Both the position numbers and the translations under genes were made by a program. DNA of 64,000 nucleotides from CAWIJJ01 sp963836425 (GTDB lineage: Bacteria; Acidobacteriota; Terriglobia; Bryobacterales; Bryobacteraceae): positions 372,001 through 436,000 of the forward strand of contig CAWIJJ010000008.1 in assembly GCA_963836425.1 (NCBI GenBank), written 5' to 3'. The notes beneath the pieces were generated by a model. That model saw only the letters and a program-made list of their open reading frames with translations. It was not told the origin of the DNA and searched no databases. Below are positions 1 through 8,911 of the stretch, piece after piece (position 1 is the first letter of the stretch; each line of letters starts with the position of its first letter).

Positions 1-1
1 T

Positions 2-403
2 TCGCCGGACACGGGGCTGTTCTACGTGCACGAGCAGAACTCAATGCGGATCAGCTACCTGATGGACCCGGATCCGCGGGGATCGATGGGGCTGGGCGGT
101 ACCGGCGGGGGCGGGAACCTGTCGTGGGGAACGCAAATCGTGGCCATCGACTACAAGACCGGCAAGATCGTCTGGCGGCACGAAATCAACGGCGGCAGTT
201 CCGGACTGCTGTCCACGGCGGGGGGCCTGCTGTTCCTGAGCAACGGGCAGAACGTGGAAGCCTGGGACGCGGCAACAGGCAAGGCACTCTGGCACGCGCA
301 GATCGGCGGGCTCTCGAGCCCTCCGGAAACGTTCCTGCTGGACGGCAAGCAGCATCTGTTGGCCACGGGCAGCGCCGGCCTTTTCCTGTTCGTGTTGAAC
401 TGA
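2..403 (+). CDS. PQQ-dependent dehydrogenase-type beta-propeller protein, C-terminal fragment
   Basis: The reading frame is open from base 2 and ends at 403, so the 5' part lies outside the window. The visible ~133 residues are typical of the last blades of a periplasmic quinoprotein (PQQ alcohol/glucose dehydrogenase-like): a Gly-rich segment, then VAIDYKTGKIVWRHE and VEAWDAATGKALWHAQIGG, the repeated 'AxDxxTGKxxW' tryptophan-docking pattern of eight-bladed quinoprotein propellers. Such enzymes oxidise alcohols or sugars and pass electrons to cytochrome c or quinone. The substrate cannot be told from this fragment, and the active-site blades and signal peptide are not visible. A non-enzymatic PQQ-repeat protein is an alternative. 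Confidence 0.7.
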   Translation, partial: SPDTGLFYVHEQNSMRISYLMDPDPRGSMGLGGTGGGGNLSWGTQIVAIDYKTGKIVWRHEINGGSSGLLSTAGGLLFLSNGQNVEAWDAATGKALWHAQIGGLSSPPETFLLDGKQHLLATGSAGLFLFVLN

Positions 404-416
404 CGCGGGGACGCCC

Positions 417-1425
417 TCAGCCCTTCAGGTACTTGTCGAAGAAATCGATCACCGTCTTCCACGACGGCGTGAAGGGCACGGGATTCGTCACGGTGCAGCC
501 GGCCGAAGAGGTGGAGCGCATGGTGGCCGCCTCGCGCAGGGCGTCATTCGTCAGGAAGCCGTTCCAGTTGCCGTGCGGGGCCTTGGGAAGACTGATAAAG
601 ATCGCATCCTTACAAGCTTTGTTAAGCGCCATGTAGAGCTGCTCGCCCTGGTTGTGGGGCACAAGCTGATCCGAGTTGCCGTGCAGGATCATGATCGGCG
701 GGTCGGCAGGGCTGATATATTCGAGCGGGCTGGCGGCGCGCACTTTATCGGGGCAGGTCTGGATGGCGCAACCCACCAGGCGTGATTCGGGCGAATCCAC
801 GTGGTCGTGACAGTCCGGGCCGCCGGAACATTTCCGGAGCGCCCAGGCGTCCATGGTCAGGAAGTTTGTGGGAGGGTAGAACGCGACGGCCGCCTGCACG
901 TTGCTGGGCACGCCGGTGACGCCGACCGCACCTTCCATTTCCGGCGCGTCCCCGGTCATGGCGGCCATGGCGGTGGTCCAACCACCGGAACTGTCTCCCA
1001 TGATTCCGATCCGGGCGGGGTCCAGATTGTACCGGGTGGCATTCGATCGCAGCCATCGGATGGCGGCCTTGATGTCGTGCAACTGGCCGGGGAACTTCAC
1101 CTGCGAACTGGAACGGATGGAGACGCCCGCCACGGCGTATCCCGCCGGGTTCAACTGGATCGCGACGGCGCCGGCCGAATTCTTCCCGGTATCGGCGCGC
1201 CACGCCGAACCCGCGGTCCAGATGACCACCGGCAGCGGGCGGGAAGCGTTGGTGGGCAGGTAAAGATCGAGCTTGTGGCCGTTGCCTTCAGGCGGATCCG
1301 GCGGCGGCATATTCGAGGTTGGTGTAGGTGGGAGGCGGACCTTGCGGCATACCGCCGCGGCCTGCTGGCTGTGCGAGTGCCACGGCCGCGACGCCAAGAA
1401 CAACGAACAGATTTCGGAGTAGCAT
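417..1425 (-). CDS. Secreted alpha/beta-hydrolase (esterase/BD-FAE type), apparently frameshifted
   Basis: Main-frame residues show an alpha/beta-hydrolase: HKLDLYLP start strand, oxyanion region VVIWTAGSAW, nucleophile elbow GDSSGG, acid Asp in HGNSDQLVP and His in KAPHGNW. This resembles BD-FAE/acetyl-xylan-esterase-like lipases. The ATG at 1425 opens a clean signal peptide (MLLRNLFVVLGVAAVALAQ) in a different frame that stops at 1288; the hydrolase body continues in the frame that can also be opened at 1439. The two frames meet near 1291-1312 in a GCC/GGC repeat, consistent with a single extra base. The gene follows the SpoIIE phosphatase on the same strand (44 bases). Substrate unknown; an ester is likely. 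Confidence 0.7.
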
Positions 1426-1469
1426 TTTCGTCCCCTCATCTTAGCCTGTGTACGGCCAGCCGGGCGCGG

Positions 1470-3214
1470 TCAGAGAACCTTGAGGACAAAGACGGTCTGA
1501 TCGTCGAAAGCGGTGGGGGAAAAGCGATCGATCTCGCGGAAAATGGTGTCCGTGATTTCCGCGGCGGATTTTTGCAACTGGCGCGGACATGATGCGCAAG
1601 CCGGCCCCGGCCGAACTCCTCGCCGGCCGCGTTGACGTGGTCGGTGATGCCGTCCGAATACAGGATCATGGTGTCGCCTGGTTGGGCGCGAAACTTCACT
1701 TCTTCGTACTCGCGGGCCTCGAGGAGACCGAGGGGCACGCCTTCGACGCGGACCTTGAGGATGTCCCCTTCCCGGCAGATCATGGGTGGGATCGCGCCGG
1801 CATTCGCCATGACGAATTCGCGGAAGATGGGATTCCACAGGAGCACGCAGAGGGTTACATAGCGGGCCTCTACTTTGCGGTCGATCAGGACATCGTTGAG
1901 GGCCTTCATCAGTTCGGCGGGCCGGCGCCGGCGGGGAGCGAGGGTACGGAGCAGACCGCTGACCAGGCCGCCGAACAGCGCGGCCGCGGTGCCCTTACCG
2001 CTGACGTCGCCAAACGCGATGACGTAGTGTCCGTCGGGCCGCTCGAACACTTCGTAGATATCTCCCGAGATCTCGCGCGCCGGGCGGAGGCGGACCATGG
2101 CGTCGAGCCGCTCGATATCGGGATCGCCATCCGGCAGCAGGATGCGCTGAAGCTCGCGCGCGGCGCGCAGGTCTTCCTCCATGCTTTGCTCGCGGGTTGC
2201 CAGTTCCTGGTACAGCCGGGCGTTCTCGACACTGCTGGCGATCTGCGGGGCCAGCAGCGTCAGGGTGCGAACGTGATCATCGGTGAAGTGGCCGATGCGG
2301 CTGCTTTCGAGGTCGATTACCCCGATCACCTTGTCGTGCACGATGAGTGGCACGGCCACCTCGGAACGGATATCGGGATGAGAGGCAATGTAGCGCGGAT
2401 CTTTGGTGGTGTCGTGGACGCGCACCACGTCGCGTGATTCGGCAGACGCGCCGGTGATGCCGCGCCCGAGGGGCACGTTGTCGATATTCACGCGCTCGTC
2501 GTAGCGGATGCTGAACAGGTGGCGCAGGGCCCGCACGCTTTCGTCCACCGAGAGGATGCTGAAAGCATCATAGGCGACGATCTCGCGGATGGTGCTGGCG
2601 ATTTTAGTCAGCAGCTCGTTCAGGTCGAGAATGGAGGAGAACTCTCGCGAGATGTTTGCCAGCGCCTTGAGGGTTCGATTCTGGCGCTCCACGCGGCGGT
2701 ACAGCCGGGCGTTGTCGATGGAGATGCCGACGCGGCCGGCGATGAGCCGGAGCAGGGCGCGGTCGTATTCGTTATAGGCATTGACGCGTGTGGTCTGCAG
2801 GTCGATGACGCCCACCAGTTTGCCGCGGGCGGTCATGGGAGCCGCCATTTCGGTGCGGACGGCGTCCACAGCATTGAGGTAACGCGGGTCGGAACGGACG
2901 TCGCCGACGAGGATGGGTTCGCGTCGCGCGGCAGCGGTGCCGGTGACTCCCTCGCCGAGCGCGATGCTCAGGCTGTGAACCACCTCTTCGCGGTGTCCGA
3001 CCGCGTAGCGAATGCGCAGATCCTGCTTCTTTTCGTTAAACAGCAGAATTGCAAACAGGTCGTAAGGAAGCACCTTCTGGATGATCTCGGCCACGTTGGC
3101 GAGGAGCTGGTCGAGATCCAATGTCTGGCTGGTCGCGGCCGACACTTCGAGCAGGAAGTCCAGGAGTTCGGACTTCTCGCGGAATCGGACGCCTGCTTTT
3201 CGCACAGCTTGCAT
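1470..3214 (-). CDS. GAF-GAF-SpoIIE (PP2C) serine phosphatase, RsbU-like, apparently frameshifted at 3' end
   Basis: A cytoplasmic regulatory phosphatase. Residues ~20-170 and ~195-340 are two GAF domains (both with a 'GVIDL' strand), a short coiled linker (EEDLRAARELQRILLP) follows, then a PP2C/SpoIIE catalytic domain with the metal-binding motifs SGDIYE, FGDVSGKG and YSDGITD. Such enzymes dephosphorylate anti-anti-sigma factors in partner-switching stress pathways; the partner is not in the window. The frame starting at 3214 runs past the expected end to 1436, but the canonical last strand (FDDQTVFVLKVL) lies in another frame that ends at 1470. One missing A in the run at 1569-1573 (T on the plus strand) would join them. 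Gene starts 26 bases after deoC. Confidence 0.85.
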
Positions 3215-3239
3215 CGGGGCTTCGAATCTCCGGCCGGAG

Positions 3240-4136
3240 TCAGGCAGCGGCGGCCTCGACGATTTTAACGCTGGCGCTGGCGCCGATGCGACTGGCGCCC
3301 GCGGCAGTCATAGCCTGAAGGTCGGCGAGGGTGCGAATTCCACCGGAAGCCTTTACTCCCATGCCCGGGCCGACCACTTTCCGCATCAGCGCCACGTCGT
3401 GGGCGGTGGCACCGGAGGGGCCGAAACCGGTGGAGGTTTTCACGAAGTCGGCGCCCGCCTGTTTGACGAGGGCGCAGGCCGTGGTCTTCTGGTCGTCATC
3501 GAGCAGAGCTGTCTCGAGAATCACTTTCACGATGGCTCCGGCCGCGTGCGAAATCCTGACTACCTCGTGAATGTCCAGCTTTACGGCATCGTGCTCCCCG
3601 GACCGGAGGGCGCCGACATTGATCACCATGTCGATTTCCTGGGCTCCGGAGCGCAGCGCGGTAAGCGTTTCGGCGACTTTGGCTTCGGTGGAAGTAGCGC
3701 CCAGGGGGAAGCCGATGACGGTACAGACCTTGACCGGAGATCCTGCCAGTTCGGCGCGAACCAGCGGCACCCAGTAGGGATTGACGCAGACGCTGGCGAA
3801 ATTGTACTGGCGCGCCTCCCGGCAGACCTTGGTGATGTCGGCGCGGGTGGCTTCAGGTTTGAGAATGGTGTGATCGATGAGCGCGGCGATCGAGGGGTCG
3901 ATGCGCGTCAGGCGTTCGCTGGCGCTGACGCGGTCAGCGCCGGCGGCGATGATTTCTCTGGTGTTTTTGGCGCAGGTCTGGGCGCAACGCTGGACGCAGC
4001 CCGGGCACACCTGGTCATTCAGGTTCAACCCCTCACCCTTTTTGGGCGCGGGCTGGGGCGCGGGTGACCTGCCGATCCGGTTGAGGACCTCGTCGGCGAT
4101 CTGGGCGACCAGAATGTCCAGTTCAGGCTGTGTCAC
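3240..4136 (-). CDS. deoC: Deoxyribose-phosphate aldolase with microcompartment-like N-terminal extension
   Basis: Converts 2-deoxyribose 5-phosphate to glyceraldehyde 3-phosphate and acetaldehyde. The catalytic TIM barrel begins near residue 88 (IDHTILKPEA) and has the Schiff-base lysine in FVKTSTGFG (~232) and the second lysine in VKASGGIR (~261). About 87 extra residues precede it: an amphipathic helix (ELDILVAQIADEVLNRIG), a Pro/Lys linker, and a cysteine cluster C-x2-C-x3-C-x3-C (CPGCVQRCAQTC). Helix plus linker resembles encapsulation peptides of bacterial-microcompartment cargo. The GTG start at 4136 overlaps the rpiB stop (GTGA), so the two genes are translationally coupled. Enzyme identity is secure; microcompartment targeting is inference, since no shell gene is visible here. 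Confidence 0.93.
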   Translation of the reverse strand: MTQPELDILVAQIADEVLNRIGRSPAPQPAPKKGEGLNLNDQVCPGCVQRCAQTCAKNTREIIAAGADRVSASERLTRIDPSIAALIDHTILKPEATRADITKVCREARQYNFASVCVNPYWVPLVRAELAGSPVKVCTVIGFPLGATSTEAKVAETLTALRSGAQEIDMVINVGALRSGEHDAVKLDIHEVVRISHAAGAIVKVILETALLDDDQKTTACALVKQAGADFVKTSTGFGPSGATAHDVALMRKVVGPGMGVKASGGIRTLADLQAMTAAGASRIGASASVKIVEAAAA

Positions 4137-4756
4137 GGAGTCACCTTCTTGAGATAGCGTTGCTCGATATCAACGATTTTTTGAACCCTCGCCTGATGTC
4201 GCCCGCCGGCGAAAGGAGTGGCCAGCCAGGTGCGTAAAACGTCTTCCGCAACGGTTGGCGTCAGCAGCCGTGCGCCGAGAGTAAGTACATTGGAATCATT
4301 ATGTTCCCGGCTATTTCGGGCTGAAGCTTTATCATAGCACAGGGCCGCGCGGATGCCCGGAACCTTGTTGGCGGCGATGGAGGAACCGATACCCGCGCCG
4401 TCGATGACAATGCCTCGGGCGGCGGCGCCGGACGCGACCAGTTCCGCCACTTTATGGGCCTGGTCGGGATAGTCGGCAGCCTTCTCATCGAAGACGCCGA
4501 CGTCGCGGATCTGGAGGTCGAGGCTCTCGATGACGGGCTTGAGGATCTCCTTGAGGGTGAAGCCGCCGTGGTCCGAGCCGATGGCGATGATGCGGGAAGG
4601 CGGCGCCTCGTCGCTCACCTCGCCGGCGGGGAGTTCCACCAGGCGTACGCCGCGGTCGTCCGCCACGTCGCGGGCAGAAGGTGTGATAATGCTGCCGAGA
4701 GGGATGCGCATCTCGCCGGTGGCTGGGATGTCTTGTGCGGTGATGACCCGTTTCAT
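4133..4756 (-). CDS. rpiB: RpiB-family sugar-phosphate isomerase with EutQ-like N-terminal extension
   Basis: 207 residues. The C-terminal ~150 are RpiB/LacAB-like: IAIGSDHGGFTLKE, the anion loop DGAGIGSSIAANK, then SREHNDSNVLTLGARLL and GGRHQARV. RpiB interconverts ribose 5-phosphate and ribulose 5-phosphate. In Escherichia coli RpiB the position before 'GTGxGxSIAANK' is the catalytic Cys; here it is Asp (~residue 119), so the base may differ. The first ~45 residues (MKRVITAQDIPATGEMRIP, then SIITPSARDVAD) resemble the start of the microcompartment protein EutQ. I chose the ATG at 4756; the frame stays open upstream but that part has no family similarity. It heads the rpiB-deoC pair and is divergent from the nickel exporter. 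Confidence 0.88.
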   Translation of the reverse strand: MKRVITAQDIPATGEMRIPLGSIITPSARDVADDRGVRLVELPAGEVSDEAPPSRIIAIGSDHGGFTLKEILKPVIESLDLQIRDVGVFDEKAADYPDQAHKVAELVASGAAARGIVIDGAGIGSSIAANKVPGIRAALCYDKASARNSREHNDSNVLTLGARLLTPTVAEDVLRTWLATPFAGGRHQARVQKIVDIEQRYLKKVTP

Positions 4757-4795
4757 AAATCCGCGATTGCCTGTGAGAACGTAAGGACCATTGTA

Positions 4796-6274
4796 ATGAA
4801 AGCACAGCCAGTCCTGCTTCTTCTGCTTGCCGGAACCGCACTCCAGGCGCACCCGATGGGCAATTTCAGCGTGAGCCACTACAGCCGCCTGCGGGTAACG
4901 GCCGGCGGCCTCGAAGTCCGGTACGTTCTGGACCTGGCTGAGATTCCCACGTTTCAACTGCTGCAACACTGGAAGATGGACCAGGGCACCGCCCGGGTGG
5001 AACTTGAAAGACGGGCGGAGGCGCAGGCCCGGGAGTGGAGCCGGAACCTGAAACTGGAGGCCGCCGGACGAGCCGTGCCGCTGCAGTTCGACCGTGCCGC
5101 GGTGGTGCTCGCTGAGGGTGCGGGAAATATGGCAGTGCTGCGGATCACGTCGGAACTGAGGGCGCCGGTGGTGGGCGGCCGGGTGCGCTACGAGGATCTG
5201 AACTTCCCGGACCGTGCCGGTTGGAAGGAAATTGTGGTGACGGGCGGGGACGATGTGGTCGTTCTCGAGGCCGCCCCCAAAGATGCGGACCGCAGCGCCG
5301 GGCTGACGGCGTATCCGCAGGATCCGCTGCTGGCGCCGCCGCAGGACCTGAAGGCCACGTTCGCGTGGAAGCCCAAGGCTCTCGCGCCCACGACCGCGAC
5401 CGCCGAAACTTCCCTTCCGGCGACCCCCGCCACAATCGCTCAGGCACAGCCCGGCCAGATAGCGGACGGGATGGTGGTTCGCGGCGATTACCTTTCGCGC
5501 ATGCTGCGTCAGGGTGAAATCGGCTGGGGCATGATGCTGGTGGGAATGGTGGTGGCCTTTGGATTGGGCGCGGTTCACGCGCTCTCGCCGGGGCACGGAA
5601 AAACGATTGTGGCGGCGTACCTGGTTGGCAGCCATGGAACCCCACGGCACGCGCTGTTTCTAGGCGGCATGGTGACGTTCACGCACACCATTTCGGTGTT
5701 CGGCCTGGGAATTGTGACCTGGTTTTTCTCCCATTACGTGCTGCCGGAGAAGATATTTCCGGTGCTGGGCGCCATCTCCGGGATCTCGATCGTGTGGATC
5801 GGCGCGACGTTGTTCTTCAAACGGCTGCGGACGGCGACAGGCGGCAGCCCACATCACCACCACCACGATCATGGCCATCCGCATGCCCACTACCACGATC
5901 ACGGGGACGGCCGGATGCACAGCCATGTTCCCGAGGGCGATGTAAGCATGGGGAGCCTGATTGCCCTTGGCGCAAGCGGGGGACTGGTTCCCTGTCCTTC
6001 GGCGCTGGTGCTGCTGTTGAGTTCGGTGGCGCTGGGCCGGGTGACATTGGGGTTGACACTGCTGGTGGCGTTTAGCGCGGGGCTGGCGGTAGTGTTGAGC
6101 GGGATTGGGCTGATCGTCCTGTACGCGCGAAACCTGCTGCCGGATCGGGAGAAAGCCGCTAAACATCCCGCGCTGCGCTATCTGCCGGTGGCGTCGGCGG
6201 CCGTGATCACGTTCGCGGGCGTCATGATGACGGGAGTGGCGCTGGGGGTGATTCGGCCATTCGGCGGAGTGTGA
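4796..6274 (+). CDS. NicO/RcnA-family nickel-cobalt transporter with His-rich loop
   Basis: 492-residue membrane protein. It has a signal peptide (MKAQPVLLLLLAGTALQA), a ~200-residue extracytoplasmic beta-rich domain starting HPMGNFSVSHYS, then about six membrane segments with the NicO hallmark HALSPGHGKT (~265), a second conserved segment FTHTISVFGLG, a loop with five consecutive His followed by more His/Asp/Gly (~360-385, likely metal-binding), and GLVPCPSALVLLL. The family moves Ni(II)/Co(II), usually outward (RcnA) or for metalloenzyme supply. The ATG at 4796 is preceded by an AAGGA-type ribosome site and begins the signal peptide. Direction of transport cannot be read from sequence. Divergent from rpiB, convergent with lysA. 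Confidence 0.85.
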   Translation: MKAQPVLLLLLAGTALQAHPMGNFSVSHYSRLRVTAGGLEVRYVLDLAEIPTFQLLQHWKMDQGTARVELERRAEAQAREWSRNLKLEAAGRAVPLQFDRAAVVLAEGAGNMAVLRITSELRAPVVGGRVRYEDLNFPDRAGWKEIVVTGGDDVVVLEAAPKDADRSAGLTAYPQDPLLAPPQDLKATFAWKPKALAPTTATAETSLPATPATIAQAQPGQIADGMVVRGDYLSRMLRQGEIGWGMMLVGMVVAFGLGAVHALSPGHGKTIVAAYLVGSHGTPRHALFLGGMVTFTHTISVFGLGIVTWFFSHYVLPEKIFPVLGAISGISIVWIGATLFFKRLRTATGGSPHHHHHDHGHPHAHYHDHGDGRMHSHVPEGDVSMGSLIALGASGGLVPCPSALVLLLSSVALGRVTLGLTLLVAFSAGLAVVLSGIGLIVLYARNLLPDREKAAKHPALRYLPVASAAVITFAGVMMTGVALGVIRPFGGV

Positions 6275-6280
6275 GGCCCG

Positions 6281-7519
6281 TCAAAGCGTTTCGCCGCGAA
6301 TGAGGTCCGCGTACGTTTCGCGTTCGCGAACGACACGGTAGGAGGCCCCTTCTACCAGCACTTCAGGAGCGCGCGGGCGCGAATTGTAATTGGAGGATTG
6401 GACGAAGCCGTAGGCGCCGGCGGAACAGATGGCGAGAAAGTCGCCGGGAAAGACGTTGGCCATAAGCCGGTCGCGGGCAAGGAAGTCGCCGGTTTCGCAA
6501 ACGGGCCCGACCACGTCGGCGGTGACGGGCGGCAGCGGGTTGCGGCGCAGGGGCAGGATTTCGTGGTGCGCGCGGTACAGCGACGGCCGGATGAGGTCGT
6601 TCATGGCGGCATCGACGATCACGAATTCCTTGTCGCCGTTTCGCTTGCGATAGAGAACGCGGGTGAGCAGGACGCCCGCGGGCCCGGCGATCGAGCGGCC
6701 GGGCTCGATGAAGGCACGTAGGCCGCTGTCGCGGAGGCGTGCCAGGAAGCTCTCGACGAAGGCGCCGATGCCGGGGGCTTCTTCACCGGAATGGTAGGCG
6801 ATGCCGAGCCCCCCGCCGAGGTCCAGGTGTTCGATGGGAAAGCCGCGCCGCCGCAGTTCCGCGGCGAGGGCCAGCACCTTGTCCACCGCTTCGAGGATAG
6901 GGCTAGGATCGAGGATTTGGGAGCCGATGTGGCAACTCACGCCCTGCGCGCGCAAGTTGCGGAAATGGCGGGCGCCCTCGTACACCGCGGCGGCGGCGGA
7001 AATCGCGATGCCGAACTTATGCTGGCTAAGACCCGTGGAGATGTAGGGGTGGGTGGATGCATCGACGTCCGGATTCACCCGAATGGAGAAGCCGGCAGTC
7101 ACGCCGCGGCGAGCAGCCATGGAGTCGATAAGCGCCAGTTCGGCCTCCGATTCGCAATTGAAGCTGTGAATTCCCTGTTCGAGCGCATATTCGACCTCGG
7201 CGGCGGTCTTGCCCACCCCGGAGAACACTACCTTGGCTGGGTCGCCGCCGGCACGGAGCACGCGGAAGAGTTCGCCGCCGGACACGATGTCGAAGCCCGC
7301 GCCTTCTTTAGCGAGGAGCGCGAGCACGGCCAGCGAGGAGTTGGCCTTCACCGCGTAACAGATGGTGTGCGGGAGGGTTCCAAAGGCGCGATCGTAGGCG
7401 CGGAAGTTCTCCCGAATCACCTGCGTTGAATAGACGTAGGCCGGGGTGCCTGTGCGGGCTGCGAGGTCGACAAGCGGGACCTGTTCGCAAAAATAGTCCT
7501 GATCAGAATACGAGAACAT
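6281..7519 (-). CDS. lysA: Diaminopimelate decarboxylase
   Basis: 412 residues, normal length for LysA. It catalyses the last step of lysine synthesis, decarboxylating meso-diaminopimelate. Fold type III PLP enzyme: the lysine of YAVKANSSLAVL (~58) binds PLP; HIGSQI, the glycine loop LGGGLGIAY, EPGRSI and the C-terminal CETGDFLARDR (substrate-specificity and active-site Cys) are all present. The start at 7519 gives the usual N-terminus ahead of VPLVDLAARTGTPAYVYS. It ends 7 bases from the convergent nickel transporter and lies 46 bases downstream of the phospholipase-like gene on the same strand. A role beyond lysine and cell-wall precursor supply is not suggested. Confidence 0.95.
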   Translation of the reverse strand: MFSYSDQDYFCEQVPLVDLAARTGTPAYVYSTQVIRENFRAYDRAFGTLPHTICYAVKANSSLAVLALLAKEGAGFDIVSGGELFRVLRAGGDPAKVVFSGVGKTAAEVEYALEQGIHSFNCESEAELALIDSMAARRGVTAGFSIRVNPDVDASTHPYISTGLSQHKFGIAISAAAAVYEGARHFRNLRAQGVSCHIGSQILDPSPILEAVDKVLALAAELRRRGFPIEHLDLGGGLGIAYHSGEEAPGIGAFVESFLARLRDSGLRAFIEPGRSIAGPAGVLLTRVLYRKRNGDKEFVIVDAAMNDLIRPSLYRAHHEILPLRRNPLPPVTADVVGPVCETGDFLARDRLMANVFPGDFLAICSAGAYGFVQSSNYNSRPRAPEVLVEGASYRVVRERETYADLIRGETL

Positions 7520-7565
7520 GCGCAGGAGGTTGAACTTCCAAGTATCCCACGCCGCGGACCCGGGC

Positions 7566-8879
7566 TCAGTTCGCCGGTGCGGCGCCGGCCATCAGCTTTA
7601 ACTTATCGAGAGCCGCAACTGTTTTGCGCCATTCCTTCTCGCAATCCTTCATGGCGAAAGGAGCGTTCAAATCGGAGAAGAACGCCAGAACGTTCTTGAG
7701 GAGCTTCGGATCGGGAGCGGACTTGCCATCGGCCAGTTTTTCGGCGAGCGTGGCATATGTCTCGTCTGCCAGTTGGTATTCGCCGGGCCTGGTGAGAGCG
7801 CCGGTATCGAAGTCGCGATTGACCAGGGCCAGGCGGCCGCGCTTCTCTTCAGCGAGCCGTGCGCGGTAATGAAGCATTGTCTGGTTGAAGCTCTCCTGAA
7901 ACAGCTTCTCGGTCGCGGGAGTGGGAGGCTTGAATGCGAAAGCGCGCAGCGGTCCAACTTTAGGAATGAGCCGAAAAAGAAATGCCAGGATGCGGGCGAA
8001 GATGCCGGGTTTTTCATACTCATCGTCCCACTCCTTTTCGTAGCTGGCGTGCGAGAGGTTGTAGAGAAACTTCTGGCGGGTCAGGCTGGGATGCGCTTTG
8101 ATGAGATCGTCCTTTTTGAGATCCCATGCGGCTTTGGTCATTTCGGGAATTATCGTGCTCACGGTGTGGCGGTAGGTCCCGATGGCCAGGTCGACGCTGC
8201 CGAACACGTCACCGAGTTCGAGCGAATAAGTATCGAGGAACGCCCGTTCGAGAACCGGCTTGGCGACCTTGAACCCGATGAAGTCGTGATACGACTCCGG
8301 GGCGTAAGCGCCGCGCGCGACTTGCAGCACGTCGAATCCGAACTCGACCTTCAGGTGAGCGGAAACGTCGTCGGCGTAGGTCACCACATTCCCGTATTCC
8401 CGTCTCAGTTTGGGGTACTCCATGGGGACGGCGTGATTCACGGCAATGGAGTGCCCCTCCGTATCGGCCGAATAGTGGGCGAGGGCTCCAAGGGCGAAGG
8501 CATACTCGTTGAGGTCCGCCGAGTCGCGGATCAGGTTCATCACGAAATCGCCGGTTCGAACGTAATGGACCAGGTCGCTGAAGAGCTTGCTGCCGAACGG
8601 GTAGTAGCCCATGTCCTGAAGAATGCAGCCTCCGTAAGCGTATGCGTGCGCGTCCTTGAGATCTTCGAGCGTCGCATGTGGGAAACGCGCGAGGAGAAGG
8701 GGTTTGATATCTGGATCCCACGCCGAATCGATGATGGCCTCGTGAGTGAGGACGGAATATCCCGCGGCCAGGTGGGCCAGCAGCAGGAAGGAACAGACGA
8801 GCACGGTAGCCTGGCGCACGACTGGATCCGTGCAATCAGGCTGCCAGCTAAACAGCACCGCGCCCCGCGACGGGTTCAA
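7566..8879 (-). CDS. Secreted zinc-dependent phospholipase C-like protein
   Basis: Contains the Zn_dep_PLPC/S1-P1-like pattern: TLTHEAI-type first ligand (YSVLTHEAII), GCILQDMGYYPFGS and the central helix LGALAHYSADTEGHSIAVNHAV with spaced His/Asp metal ligands. The family hydrolyses phospholipids, but many environmental members are uncharacterised. A hydrophobic export signal (TVLVCSFLLLAHLAAG) begins ~22 residues in, so a GTG at 8819 is a credible alternative start to the ATG at 8879; neither has a clear ribosome site. The C-terminal ~150 residues are helical with one hydrophobic stretch (FARILAFLFRLIPKVG). Function beyond a metal-dependent hydrolase fold is uncertain. Confidence 0.65.
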   Translation of the reverse strand: MNPSRGAVLFSWQPDCTDPVVRQATVLVCSFLLLAHLAAGYSVLTHEAIIDSAWDPDIKPLLLARFPHATLEDLKDAHAYAYGGCILQDMGYYPFGSKLFSDLVHYVRTGDFVMNLIRDSADLNEYAFALGALAHYSADTEGHSIAVNHAVPMEYPKLRREYGNVVTYADDVSAHLKVEFGFDVLQVARGAYAPESYHDFIGFKVAKPVLERAFLDTYSLELGDVFGSVDLAIGTYRHTVSTIIPEMTKAAWDLKKDDLIKAHPSLTRQKFLYNLSHASYEKEWDDEYEKPGIFARILAFLFRLIPKVGPLRAFAFKPPTPATEKLFQESFNQTMLHYRARLAEEKRGRLALVNRDFDTGALTRPGEYQLADETYATLAEKLADGKSAPDPKLLKNVLAFFSDLNAPFAMKDCEKEWRKTVAALDKLKLMAGAAPAN

Positions 8880-8911
8880 ATTGTCGCGCGGGGCACGGTT
8901 CTAATGCACTA

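Noticed and set aside
1426..1439. ATG at 1439 as true start of the esterase
   Set aside because: It yields a Cys/Arg/Pro-rich N-terminus instead of the clear signal peptide that begins at 1425 in the other frame.
4757..5650. N-terminal extension of rpiB reaching into the nickel transporter gene
   Set aside because: No similarity to RpiB or anything else, Arg/Pro/His-rich, and antisense to the NicO gene. ATG 4756 is used instead.
5855..5925. His-codon repeats in the nickel transporter as a possible DNA repeat or CRISPR-like array
   Set aside because: Irregular CAC/CAT/GAT codons of a metal-binding loop; no spacer-repeat regularity.
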